From assembly GCF_900100795.1 (NCBI RefSeq), contig NZ_FNCO01000001.1, positions 372,001-436,000 of the forward strand: a stretch of 64,000 nt of DNA, written 5' to 3'. A program made the translations under genes and the position numbers. The stretch comes from Pseudomonas abietaniphila. Lineage in GTDB: Bacteria > Pseudomonadota > Gammaproteobacteria > Pseudomonadales > Pseudomonadaceae. Positions 56,836-64,000 of this stretch are shown in pieces (the stretch's first letter is position 1; each line of letters starts with the position of its first letter). Under the pieces are notes generated by a model. The model had not been told where the DNA came from. It worked only from the letters and a program-made list of their open reading frames with translations, and ran no database searches.

Positions 56836-57645
56836 ATGATGCATCTCAGTGCGCTGTATCGGTATCCCCTGAAATCCTGCAAGGCCGAACCGCTGCAGCA
56901 GGCCAGCTTCGACGCGTTGGGGTTGACAGGTGATCGACGCTGGATGCTGGTCGACGAGAGCAATGGTCGATTCTTCACCCAACGCGCCTTGCCGCAGATG
57001 TCGCAACTGTCGGTACTGTGGAATGGTCGCGGCGGTGTGACGCTGTCGGCGCCAGGTGTCGAGGGGCTGGACGTCCCGCTGCCGGAAGATCTCGAAGCCA
57101 ACCTGCGCGGTGTGACAGTCTGGCGCGACACCTTGCGTGTGCCCGATGCGGGCGACGAGGCGGCGCGCTGGGTCAGTGAGTTCATCGGAAAGCCCACGCG
57201 CATGGTACATATCCCCCAGGAACGGGCGCGCTGGCTGCCATCCGGGTATGGCACGGTCGAGGACAAAGTCGGGTTCGCCGACGGATTTCCGTTGTTGTTG
57301 ATCGGCCAGGCGTCGCTGGACGATCTGTCCGCAAAAATCGGCCGGTCTCAGGAGATGCTGCGTTTTCGTCCGAATCTGGTGGTGGAAGGTGCTGAGGCGT
57401 TCGCTGAAGATGGCTGGAAGCGTATCCGCATTGGTGACGTTGAATTTCGGCTGCTCAAAGGGTGCTCCCGTTGCATTCTGACCACGATCGACCCGGCCAC
57501 CGGCGAGCGCAGTGAAGACCGTGAACCGCTGAGCACGCTCAAGACCTACCGCGAGAAAGAGGGTGAGGTGTGGTTTGGGCAGAACATGGTAAATGACGGG
57601 CCCGGTGTGGTGGAGGTTGGGATGGAGGTTGAAGTGCTGGAGTGA
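56836..57645 (+). CDS. MOSC-domain protein (YcbX/mARC-like)
   Basis: Predicted molybdenum-cofactor protein of 269 residues. The N-terminal MOSC_N domain opens MHLSALYRYPLKSCKAEPL. The MOSC domain (about 120-265) has VGFADGFPLLLIGQASLDDL and FRPNLVVEGAEAFAEDGWK. The sulfur-carrying/cofactor Cys is in LLKGCSRCILTTIDPATGER. E. coli YcbX acts on N-hydroxylated compounds, so a detoxification role is possible. The C-terminal ferredoxin domain of full-length YcbX is absent, so a separate electron donor would be needed. It depends on the cofactor made by the mob/moa/moe locus 30 kb away. Confidence 0.88.
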   Translation: MMHLSALYRYPLKSCKAEPLQQASFDALGLTGDRRWMLVDESNGRFFTQRALPQMSQLSVLWNGRGGVTLSAPGVEGLDVPLPEDLEANLRGVTVWRDTLRVPDAGDEAARWVSEFIGKPTRMVHIPQERARWLPSGYGTVEDKVGFADGFPLLLIGQASLDDLSAKIGRSQEMLRFRPNLVVEGAEAFAEDGWKRIRIGDVEFRLLKGCSRCILTTIDPATGERSEDREPLSTLKTYREKEGEVWFGQNMVNDGPGVVEVGMEVEVLE

Positions 57646-57708
57646 TGTTGCGTTGTGCGAATGACGCGCAGGTGTGTTCTTTGGCGCGGGATTTCGGTTT
57701 AAACCCGT

Positions 57709-58086
57709 GGCCTGCGTTCAGCCTGCACCCAAGTCGCGGTTTGTGGTGACTGGACTATTGAGTACTGGAGCAAGGCGGGCTGGAGCTAACGCTCTTCGCT
57801 TTCTTGATTCGATCATCAAGCGCCCGCACACCGCCCCAAATTGTAGGAGCGCGCTTGCCCGCGATCTGCCGGGAACCGGCAGCAAGACCTGTGGATGCGG
57901 AGTGTCAGGCAGAATCGAGTTGCCTGGTTTTGCTACCGCTGCGCGGTAGACCGTCCGAGTGCGGCCCAGAGCAAGCGCGCTCCTACAGAGACCACGTCAA
58001 CCTGAGAGTTTCGTGTCTGTTGCTTTTGATGTTGCTCTTCTACATTAATGGCTCAAACACCACAAACCGCGACTTGGGTGCAGGCC
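57709..58086. repeat. Composite inverted-repeat element with internal REP pair (copy 2)
   Basis: Fills the gap between the MOSC gene and slt. Terminal inverted repeats share GTTCAGCCTGCACCCAAGTC (left) with GACTTGGGTGCAGGC (right). A REP doublet at 57843-57986 (GTAGGAGCGCGCTTGC... / ...GCAAGCGCGCTCCTAC) has an inner core that is the reverse complement of the core in copy 1. The outer arms are also inverted relative to copy 1, but the REP ends between them are not. No coding content. Confidence 0.85.
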
Positions 58087-58150
58087 AAACCGTATCTGCG
58101 CGGCCAGAGTAATGGGGTATTCACACGAAACCAGCCCCAGCCAGCCGATA

Positions 58151-58187
58151 AAAAAGGGGCCGATCACGCTGACGTGATCGGCCCCTT
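58151..58187 (-). terminator. Bidirectional-looking terminator after slt
   Basis: Perfect 12-bp stem GGGGCCGATCAC / GTGATCGGCCCC with a 6-nt loop, A-run on one side and T-run on the other, about 20 bp beyond the slt stop on the minus strand. Confidence 0.92.
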
Positions 58188-58205
58188 TTATCAAGCCGTT
58201 ACGGC

Positions 58206-60134
58206 TCAAAAGTCATCAAAAAACCGCTCGTGCCAATCCACCAGAGGCTGCGGCGCATTCAGCTTCTGGCCATAGATCACTGCATACGACAACACGTTCT
58301 GCACATACTGACGCGTCTCGTCGAACGGAATGCTCTCGACCCACACATCGAACGACAAATGATTCGCGCCTCTGAGCCACTGCCGCACACGGCCCGGACC
58401 TGCGTTGTACGCCGCTGACGCGAGCACCCGGTTGCCGTTGAACTGAGCATGCACCTGACTCAGATAAGCCGCACCCAACTGAATGTTCTTGTCCGGATCC
58501 AGCACCTGCGCCGGGGAGGCCAGCGGGATGCTGAACTTGCGTGCCGTCTCCTTGGCGGTAGCGGGCATCAGTTGCATCAGGCCGCTGGCACCGACGCCTG
58601 ACCGGGCATCGTCCATGAAGGCGCTTTCCTGGCGGGTAATGGCGAACACCCAGCTGGAATGCAGGCCGCGGATCTGTGCTTCACGCACCAGGGTGTCGCG
58701 ATGCGCCATGGGGAACCGGATGTCGAGGTCGTCCCAGTATTGCGCCTGGCTGATGGTGCGAATGGCCGGGAAGTACCAGTGCATGTCGTAGGCGAGTTTG
58801 GCCTGGGCGACCATTTCGTCGCGGGTGAAGCGGCGGGTGACGTGGTACCACTCGCGGCGCCCGTTGACCACCTCGCCACGCTCGTAGAACTCCAGGGCCC
58901 GACGCACGCCCGGCGTATTGCGGACCTTATTGATCGTTGCCTGGCTCAGCATCAATGGCTTGTTGTTGAGCATGTACGGGGTCTGAATGCGGTCGGCGGC
59001 AAGGAAGCCATAGAAGTCGCGCTCTTTCGAAACCGTCCGGTACAGCGCCGGCAGTTGCGGGTTGTTGGGTTGGGATAACTCCAGAGCACGGGCCTGCCAG
59101 TAGCGCCAGCGGTTGGTCGTGGCCAGATCCTGAGGCAGGCGTCGGGTGAGTTCGTACGCATCGTTCCAGCGACCCAGGCGCAGCAACAGACGCAGACGCC
59201 ATTCAGTCACCGTGTTGTCGCGCAGGTCAGGGTCGTATTTGGTCATCACCTCCAGGGCGCGACCATCGTAGCTGCGCGCCAGCGTCAGGCCGATTTCCTT
59301 GGCGATCTGCACTTGCTCTTCATGGGAAAAGTGCAAGACAGGGGAGTAGCTGTCCAGCAGCTCCATCGCGCGTTGGGGGTCTTGTTTGGCCAGGCGTCTC
59401 AGGCCCAGGCCGACGACATCCGACATGGCTTCGTCTGCCGGCATGAACTGGCCCTGGTTGTTGACCATCTCCGGCTTCTGCGCCACGGCGATCAGCAAAC
59501 GGCCCTGGGGCGCCAGGGTGGTCATGCTGTTGACCAGTTGATTGGCCAGTGCGTAGTTGCGCGCCTGCGCCGCCAGCTTGGCGCGTTGCCAGCGCTTCTG
59601 TTCAGTCAGTTGGCCTTCCACGGCCCACTGCGTGAAGAAAGTGTCGCAGGCCGTTGGCAGGGTCTTGCCCGTCATCCAGGTCTTTTCGGCGTTGGCGTAG
59701 CCCTCCGACCGCAGATTATGGCTGAGCTGATAAGACCCGTAGAGGCAGTCGAGCTCCACGAAGTTGAGTTTGGGGTCGTAATACTTGACGAATGGTTGCC
59801 AGTCGCCTCGTGAGGCCAGCAGGCGCAACCAGCGCAACTTCATGAAGTTGGCCTGCGGAAGATCGCCATGATCGGCAAGAAATTTCTCGACTTCGTCGTT
59901 GCTCGCGGTATTCAGACGAGCCGTCAGTTCGTCGTACGCGAGATAAGGTTCGAGCGGATAGTCCGCCAGCGCTGCGCCGTACATGCGATACGGGCCTGCA
60001 TCGCCTTTGGCCAGCGCGCGCTTGGCTTGATCGTAATATTGACGTTGGGTGGTGATATCGACCGCTTGGACGGACTGGGCGGCGGTGGCCGACAGAAGCA
60101 GGCAGGACAAAAGGCTGAACAAACGACTGCGCAT
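58206..60134 (-). CDS. slt: Soluble lytic murein transglycosylase Slt70
   Basis: Periplasmic peptidoglycan-cleaving enzyme of 642 residues (Slt70 type). A signal peptide is present (RLFSLLSCLLLSATAAQSVQA). Then comes a long alpha-superhelical U/L region (about 25-460). The catalytic domain has VFAITRQESAFMDDARSGVG with the active Glu near residue 503, GLMQLMPATA, then LGAAYLSQVHAQFNGNRVLA and SAAYNAGPGRVRQWL. It stands alone with its own terminator and is divergent from uup across 213 bp. Confidence 0.95.
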   Translation of the reverse strand: MRSRLFSLLSCLLLSATAAQSVQAVDITTQRQYYDQAKRALAKGDAGPYRMYGAALADYPLEPYLAYDELTARLNTASNDEVEKFLADHGDLPQANFMKLRWLRLLASRGDWQPFVKYYDPKLNFVELDCLYGSYQLSHNLRSEGYANAEKTWMTGKTLPTACDTFFTQWAVEGQLTEQKRWQRAKLAAQARNYALANQLVNSMTTLAPQGRLLIAVAQKPEMVNNQGQFMPADEAMSDVVGLGLRRLAKQDPQRAMELLDSYSPVLHFSHEEQVQIAKEIGLTLARSYDGRALEVMTKYDPDLRDNTVTEWRLRLLLRLGRWNDAYELTRRLPQDLATTNRWRYWQARALELSQPNNPQLPALYRTVSKERDFYGFLAADRIQTPYMLNNKPLMLSQATINKVRNTPGVRRALEFYERGEVVNGRREWYHVTRRFTRDEMVAQAKLAYDMHWYFPAIRTISQAQYWDDLDIRFPMAHRDTLVREAQIRGLHSSWVFAITRQESAFMDDARSGVGASGLMQLMPATAKETARKFSIPLASPAQVLDPDKNIQLGAAYLSQVHAQFNGNRVLASAAYNAGPGRVRQWLRGANHLSFDVWVESIPFDETRQYVQNVLSYAVIYGQKLNAPQPLVDWHERFFDDF

Positions 60135-60347
60135 GAGACTTCCGTGCAGATGAACCGTGAAAAGTGCCGTTAGCTTAGCCTTTTGCCAGCGCGGGTTGAA
60201 GCGCGAAGGTGTGGGCGAGGGGGGTAAGGAAACAAATACTTGCAGTTGAAGCAGGTGGTGGGCTTGGGATTCTCAACCCGTCATCGAATCCCGCCCAATC
60301 CTTGCGCTATCTCAGGTAGAATGCGCGCCCGGTTTTTGGAGAAGCTC

Positions 60348-62267
60348 ATGACCCTGCTCAAATTCACCGATGTGTCCCTTGCGTTCGGCGCCATGCCGTT
60401 GTTGGACAAGGTGTCCTGGCAGATCGCCCGTGGAGAGCGGGTCTGCATCATCGGTCGTAACGGCACCGGTAAATCCAGCATGCTGAAGCTGGTCAAGGGC
60501 GTGCAATTGCCCGATGACGGCAGCGTCTGGCGCGCACCCGGCCTGAAAATCGGCGAATTGCCCCAGGAATTGCCCGTGGCCGATGGTCGCACCGTGTTCG
60601 ACGTTGTGGCGGAAGGCCTGGACGGCGTGGGTGCCTTGCTTGCCGAATACCATCACCTGAGCCAGAACATCGTCACCGCCGAAGACCTCGACAAGCTGAT
60701 GCACGTTCAGTCGGACCTCGAAGCCCGTGACGGCTGGCGCCTGCAGCAACTCGTCGACAGTACCCTCAGCCGCCTGCAACTGCCTGCCGACAAGACCCTT
60801 GCCGAGCTGTCCGGTGGCTGGCGTCGTCGTGTCCTGCTGGCGCAGGCACTGGTGTCCGAACCTGATTTGCTGCTGCTCGACGAACCGACCAACCACCTGG
60901 ATATCGGCGCGATTGCCTGGCTGGAAGAGGCGCTCAAGGAATTCCAGGGTGCCGTGCTGTTCATCACGCACGACCGGTCTTTCCTGCAGAACCTCGCGAC
61001 CCGCATTCTCGAGCTGGACCGTGGCGGTCTGATCGACTGGAACGGCGACTACGCCAGCTTCCTGGTGCACAAGGAAGCGATGCTCGCCGCCGAAGAAACC
61101 GCGAATGCGTTATTCGACAAGCGTCTGGCCCAGGAAGAAGTGTGGATTCGCCAGGGCATCAAGGCCCGTCGCACCCGCAACGAAGGTCGTGTGCGCGCCC
61201 TCAAGGCATTACGCGTAGAGCGCAGCGAGCGTCGTGAGCGCACCGGCAAGGCCAATATCCAGCTGGACACCGCCGACAAGTCCGGCAAGCAGGTCATGGT
61301 CCTGGATAACGTCAGCTTCGCGCACCCGGGCGGTCCGATGTTGATCAAGGATTTTTCGATGGTGCTGCAGCGCGAAGACCGCATTGGTCTGCTGGGCGCC
61401 AACGGTACCGGCAAGACCACCTTGCTCAAGCTGATGCTGGACAACCTCCAGCCCACCAGCGGCTCGGTGGAAGTCGGCACGCGTCTGGACGTCGCTTATT
61501 TCGACCAGTTGCGTCACCAGCTTGATCTGGAAAAGACCGTGATCGACAACGTCGCGGAAGGTCGCGACTTCATCGACATCGACGGTCAGAGCCGCCACGT
61601 GCTCAGTTACCTCGGTGATTTCCTGTTCAGCCCGCAACGTGCGCGGACGCCGGTCAAGGCGCTGTCGGGTGGTGAGCGTGCGCGTTTGCTGCTGGCCAAG
61701 CTGTTCAGTAAACCTGCCAACCTGCTGGTCCTCGACGAACCCACCAACGACCTGGACGTCGAAACGCTGGAGCTGCTCGAAGAGGTGCTGTTGACCTTCA
61801 AGGGCACGGTACTGATGGTCAGTCACGACCGGGCATTCCTCGACAACGTCGTCACCAGCACGCTGGTCTTCGAAGGCGAGGGCAAGGTGCGTGAGTTCGT
61901 CGGTGGTTACCAGGACTGGTTGCGTCAGGGCGGTTCGCCGCGTCTGCTGGGCGTCACCGAAAGCAAATCCGGCAAGGCCGACCTGAACTCGGCGATTGTC
62001 GAGCCGGTCGCCGCTCCGGCGCCTGCGCCTGAAACCGCACCTGTTGCGAAGAAGAAGCTCAGCTACAAGCTGCAGCGTGAGCTGGAGGCTTTGCCTGGCG
62101 AGATCGATGCCAAGGAACAGCAGATCGCGTCCGTTGAGGCGGAAATCGCTGATCCTGCTTTCTATCAGCGTCCTGCCGCAGAGACGACCAAGGTGCTTGC
62201 GTCCCTTGAGCAGATGAACAGCGAACTGGAAGCGCTGGTTGAGCGATGGGCTGAACTGGACGAGTAA
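60348..62267 (+). CDS. uup: ABC-F family ATPase Uup
   Basis: Cytoplasmic ABC-F ATPase of 639 residues acting on ribosomes or DNA structures; E. coli uup loss raises precise transposon excision. Nucleotide domain 1 has Walker A GRNGTGKSS (about 36-44), signature LSGGWRRR and LLLLDEPTNHLD. The P-tIM-like linker lies at about 240-310. Domain 2 has GANGTGKTT, LSGGERAR and LVLDEPTNDLD. The C-terminal coiled-coil domain (about 560-639, SYKLQRELEALPGEIDAKEQ) is diagnostic of Uup. The ATG at 60348 has GGAG 7 nt before it; the longer open frame to 60240 is rejected. Confidence 0.95.
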   Translation: MTLLKFTDVSLAFGAMPLLDKVSWQIARGERVCIIGRNGTGKSSMLKLVKGVQLPDDGSVWRAPGLKIGELPQELPVADGRTVFDVVAEGLDGVGALLAEYHHLSQNIVTAEDLDKLMHVQSDLEARDGWRLQQLVDSTLSRLQLPADKTLAELSGGWRRRVLLAQALVSEPDLLLLDEPTNHLDIGAIAWLEEALKEFQGAVLFITHDRSFLQNLATRILELDRGGLIDWNGDYASFLVHKEAMLAAEETANALFDKRLAQEEVWIRQGIKARRTRNEGRVRALKALRVERSERRERTGKANIQLDTADKSGKQVMVLDNVSFAHPGGPMLIKDFSMVLQREDRIGLLGANGTGKTTLLKLMLDNLQPTSGSVEVGTRLDVAYFDQLRHQLDLEKTVIDNVAEGRDFIDIDGQSRHVLSYLGDFLFSPQRARTPVKALSGGERARLLLAKLFSKPANLLVLDEPTNDLDVETLELLEEVLLTFKGTVLMVSHDRAFLDNVVTSTLVFEGEGKVREFVGGYQDWLRQGGSPRLLGVTESKSGKADLNSAIVEPVAAPAPAPETAPVAKKKLSYKLQRELEALPGEIDAKEQQIASVEAEIADPAFYQRPAAETTKVLASLEQMNSELEALVERWAELDE

Positions 62268-62285
62268 CCCGCTGACACCTCGCAA

Positions 62286-62322
62286 CAAAAAAGCCCGAGC
62301 CCCTTCAAGGGTTCGGGCTTTT
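62286..62322 (+). terminator. Bidirectional terminator between uup and the stress-protein gene
   Basis: Hairpin with AAGCCCGA...TCGGGCTT arms extended by CCC/GGG pairs, an A-run on the left and a T-run on the right, lying 19 bp after the uup stop and 15 bp before the end of the convergent gene. Confidence 0.92.
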
Positions 62323-62336
62323 GTTTGAGGGAGCGA

Positions 62337-62780
62337 TTACTCCGTGCGTTTGACCAGGCGCACGGCCAGGACGTCGCAAGGCGCGCCGTGCAGTACGTCG
62401 TTGGCGGTAGAGCCAAGCAGTAGCGAAAGGCCGTGACGGCCGTGGCTGCCTACGACGATCAGGTCGACGTTGTGCTCCTTGGCCAGGTTGTGGATTTCCT
62501 GCCGAGGCTGGCCGTAGGTCAGGTGGCTGTCGCCGGTGTGCACATCGGGGTATTTCAGCTTGAGGGCTGCCAGCTTTTCCTTGGCCTGATCGAACTGCTG
62601 TTGTTGCAGTTGCGACAGGTCCATCGGTACATCGCCACCAAAGGCCATGGCCATCGGCTCCACGATGTGCACCAGCGACAACTTGGCTTCGCTGCCGATG
62701 GCCAGGCCGATAGCCTTCTTGATAACGGGGTCGCACTCTTCAGTGAGGTCCACGGCTACCAGAATATGTTTATAGGACAT
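62337..62780 (-). CDS. Universal stress protein (UspA family)
   Basis: Cytoplasmic stress protein of 147 residues. It starts MSYKHILVAVDLTEECDPVI, and the nucleotide-binding end reads VDLIVVGSHGRHGLSLLLGS followed by TANDVLHGAPCDVLAVR. These match the G-2x-G-9x-G(S/T) ATP-binding UspA type. The start at 62780 was chosen for its clean family N terminus; the frame stays open to 63257 without homology. It is divergent from the small hypothetical gene and convergent with uup. Confidence 0.93.
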   Translation of the reverse strand: MSYKHILVAVDLTEECDPVIKKAIGLAIGSEAKLSLVHIVEPMAMAFGGDVPMDLSQLQQQQFDQAKEKLAALKLKYPDVHTGDSHLTYGQPRQEIHNLAKEHNVDLIVVGSHGRHGLSLLLGSTANDVLHGAPCDVLAVRLVKRTE

Positions 62781-62890
62781 GGGATGTTCCTTCTGAGGTT
62801 TGCGATGGTTTTGATTATGGCTTTTTTCACGCGCCTCATGGCAAGCCTTTACGTTTTGTCCGCTGCTCCCCGCAGCGGGGGCATACAGAT

Positions 62891-63328
62891 ATGACGGTGT
62901 GGATAGTGCTGTCAATCGTTGCGGTGGTTTTGAGTCCATTGGTGTGGCTGCGTCCATCCCGCTCCCAGAGTGGCCGGATGGCCATGCGCATGGAGGCGCG
63001 GCGTAGGGGGCTGGCGATGCAGTTGATCCCTCAGGACTGGCCGCACTGGCTGCCCGTCGAGCCGCCGAGCCCCTGTGCGCAATATCACCGGCCTCGGCGA
63101 GCACGTGAACCGGATACGTGGATGTACTGGCAGACGACGCCCGGAAACTGGGTGAATCAGTGGCGCGAGCCCTGTGAAGATGCACGTGTGCTGCCGCACT
63201 TGCTGACGCTGCCGCCCGATGTCTATAAGGTCGAGGCGGGCAAGCAGCTGATTGCACTGTATTGGGGGGAGCGGGGCGAAACGGAAGTGTTGCATCGCAT
63301 TTCTGCTGTGATCAAGGCCTTGGCATGA
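62891..63328 (+). CDS. Hypothetical membrane-anchored protein
   Basis: Protein of 145 residues, not recognised. One N-terminal hydrophobic helix (VWIVLSIVAVVLSPLVWL) is followed by an Arg-rich stretch (MAMRMEARRRGLAMQL) and a soluble tail with several Trp and Pro residues (PQDWPHWLPVEPPSP, then PDTWMYWQTTPGNWVNQWRE). The positive stretch after the helix suggests an N-out, C-in anchor with a cytoplasmic tail. It sits between the stress protein and fadB. Confidence 0.75.
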   Translation: MTVWIVLSIVAVVLSPLVWLRPSRSQSGRMAMRMEARRRGLAMQLIPQDWPHWLPVEPPSPCAQYHRPRRAREPDTWMYWQTTPGNWVNQWREPCEDARVLPHLLTLPPDVYKVEAGKQLIALYWGERGETEVLHRISAVIKALA

Positions 63329-63363
63329 CCTCAAGTTGGGGCGCCTGGCCAAATCGTGGGCAT

Positions 63364-63390
63364 TAAAAAGCCCGATAACAACATCGGGCT
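63364..63390 (-). terminator. Hairpin with T-run on the minus strand
   Basis: Inverted repeat AGCCCGATAACAACATCGGGCT (stem AGCCCGAT/ATCGGGCT) with AAAAA on its left side, so only minus-strand transcripts would meet a U-run. No minus-strand gene lies immediately to the right, so it may be an antisense or decayed terminator; it also lies 36 bp past the hypothetical gene stop. Confidence 0.5.

Positions 63391-64000
<610 letters not shown>

Overview
The window is a stretch of Pseudomonas chromosome, most likely from the fluorescens/syringae side of the genus. It has GC-rich coding sequence, the REP words typical of these species (GCGAGCAAGCTCGC, GTAGGAGCGCGCTTGC), a psl-type exopolysaccharide operon, and fadB opening at the right edge. 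No rRNA, tRNA, CRISPR array, prophage or intact insertion sequence was seen. Products were assigned by reading the proteins; no database search was run.

Left part (1-15.1 kb, minus strand): a BapA-type operon. It holds a giant repetitive adhesin of about 4177 residues, a TolC-family outer-membrane channel and a LapB-type secretion ATPase cut by the window edge. Next come a YoaK-family membrane protein, an MFS exporter, a tandem array of 157-bp REP-containing units (17.77-18.66 kb), a secreted alpha/beta hydrolase, and an AraC regulator divergent from a polyamine-type operon (gamma-glutamylamine synthetase, periplasmic polyamine-binding protein, FAD amine oxidoreductase).

Middle (25-36.9 kb): a composite inverted-repeat/REP element, a YgdI/YgdR-like lipoprotein, mobA divergent from moaB-moeA (molybdenum cofactor), a GT2 glycosyltransferase, a tripartite drug-efflux operon (DHA2 permease, HlyD adaptor, NodT channel), a family III CoA-transferase with a VOC protein, and a LysR regulator.

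Right-centre (36.9-51.2 kb, minus strand): a tightly overlapped exopolysaccharide operon matching psl in the order A, B, D, E, F, G, H, I, J, hexapeptide acyltransferase, K. No pslC lies between B and D. A perfect match to the published FleQ consensus sits 67 nt upstream of pslA, so c-di-GMP control is likely.

Right end (51.6-64 kb): a YegS-type lipid kinase, a NarL-type two-component pair, a degenerate Hpt-like protein divergent from cheV, a YcbX-type MOSC protein, a second copy of the composite repeat, the lytic transglycosylase slt, the ABC-F ATPase uup, a universal stress protein, a small membrane-anchored hypothetical protein and the start of fadB.

The two dominant systems, adhesin with its secretion machine and Psl-like polysaccharide, are both biofilm-matrix modules. 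The less expected observations are the FleQ box with a neighbouring GGA motif, the altered psl gene content, the mosaic inversion between two copies of the composite REP element, and a possible leader ORF or frameshift at the efflux permease start.
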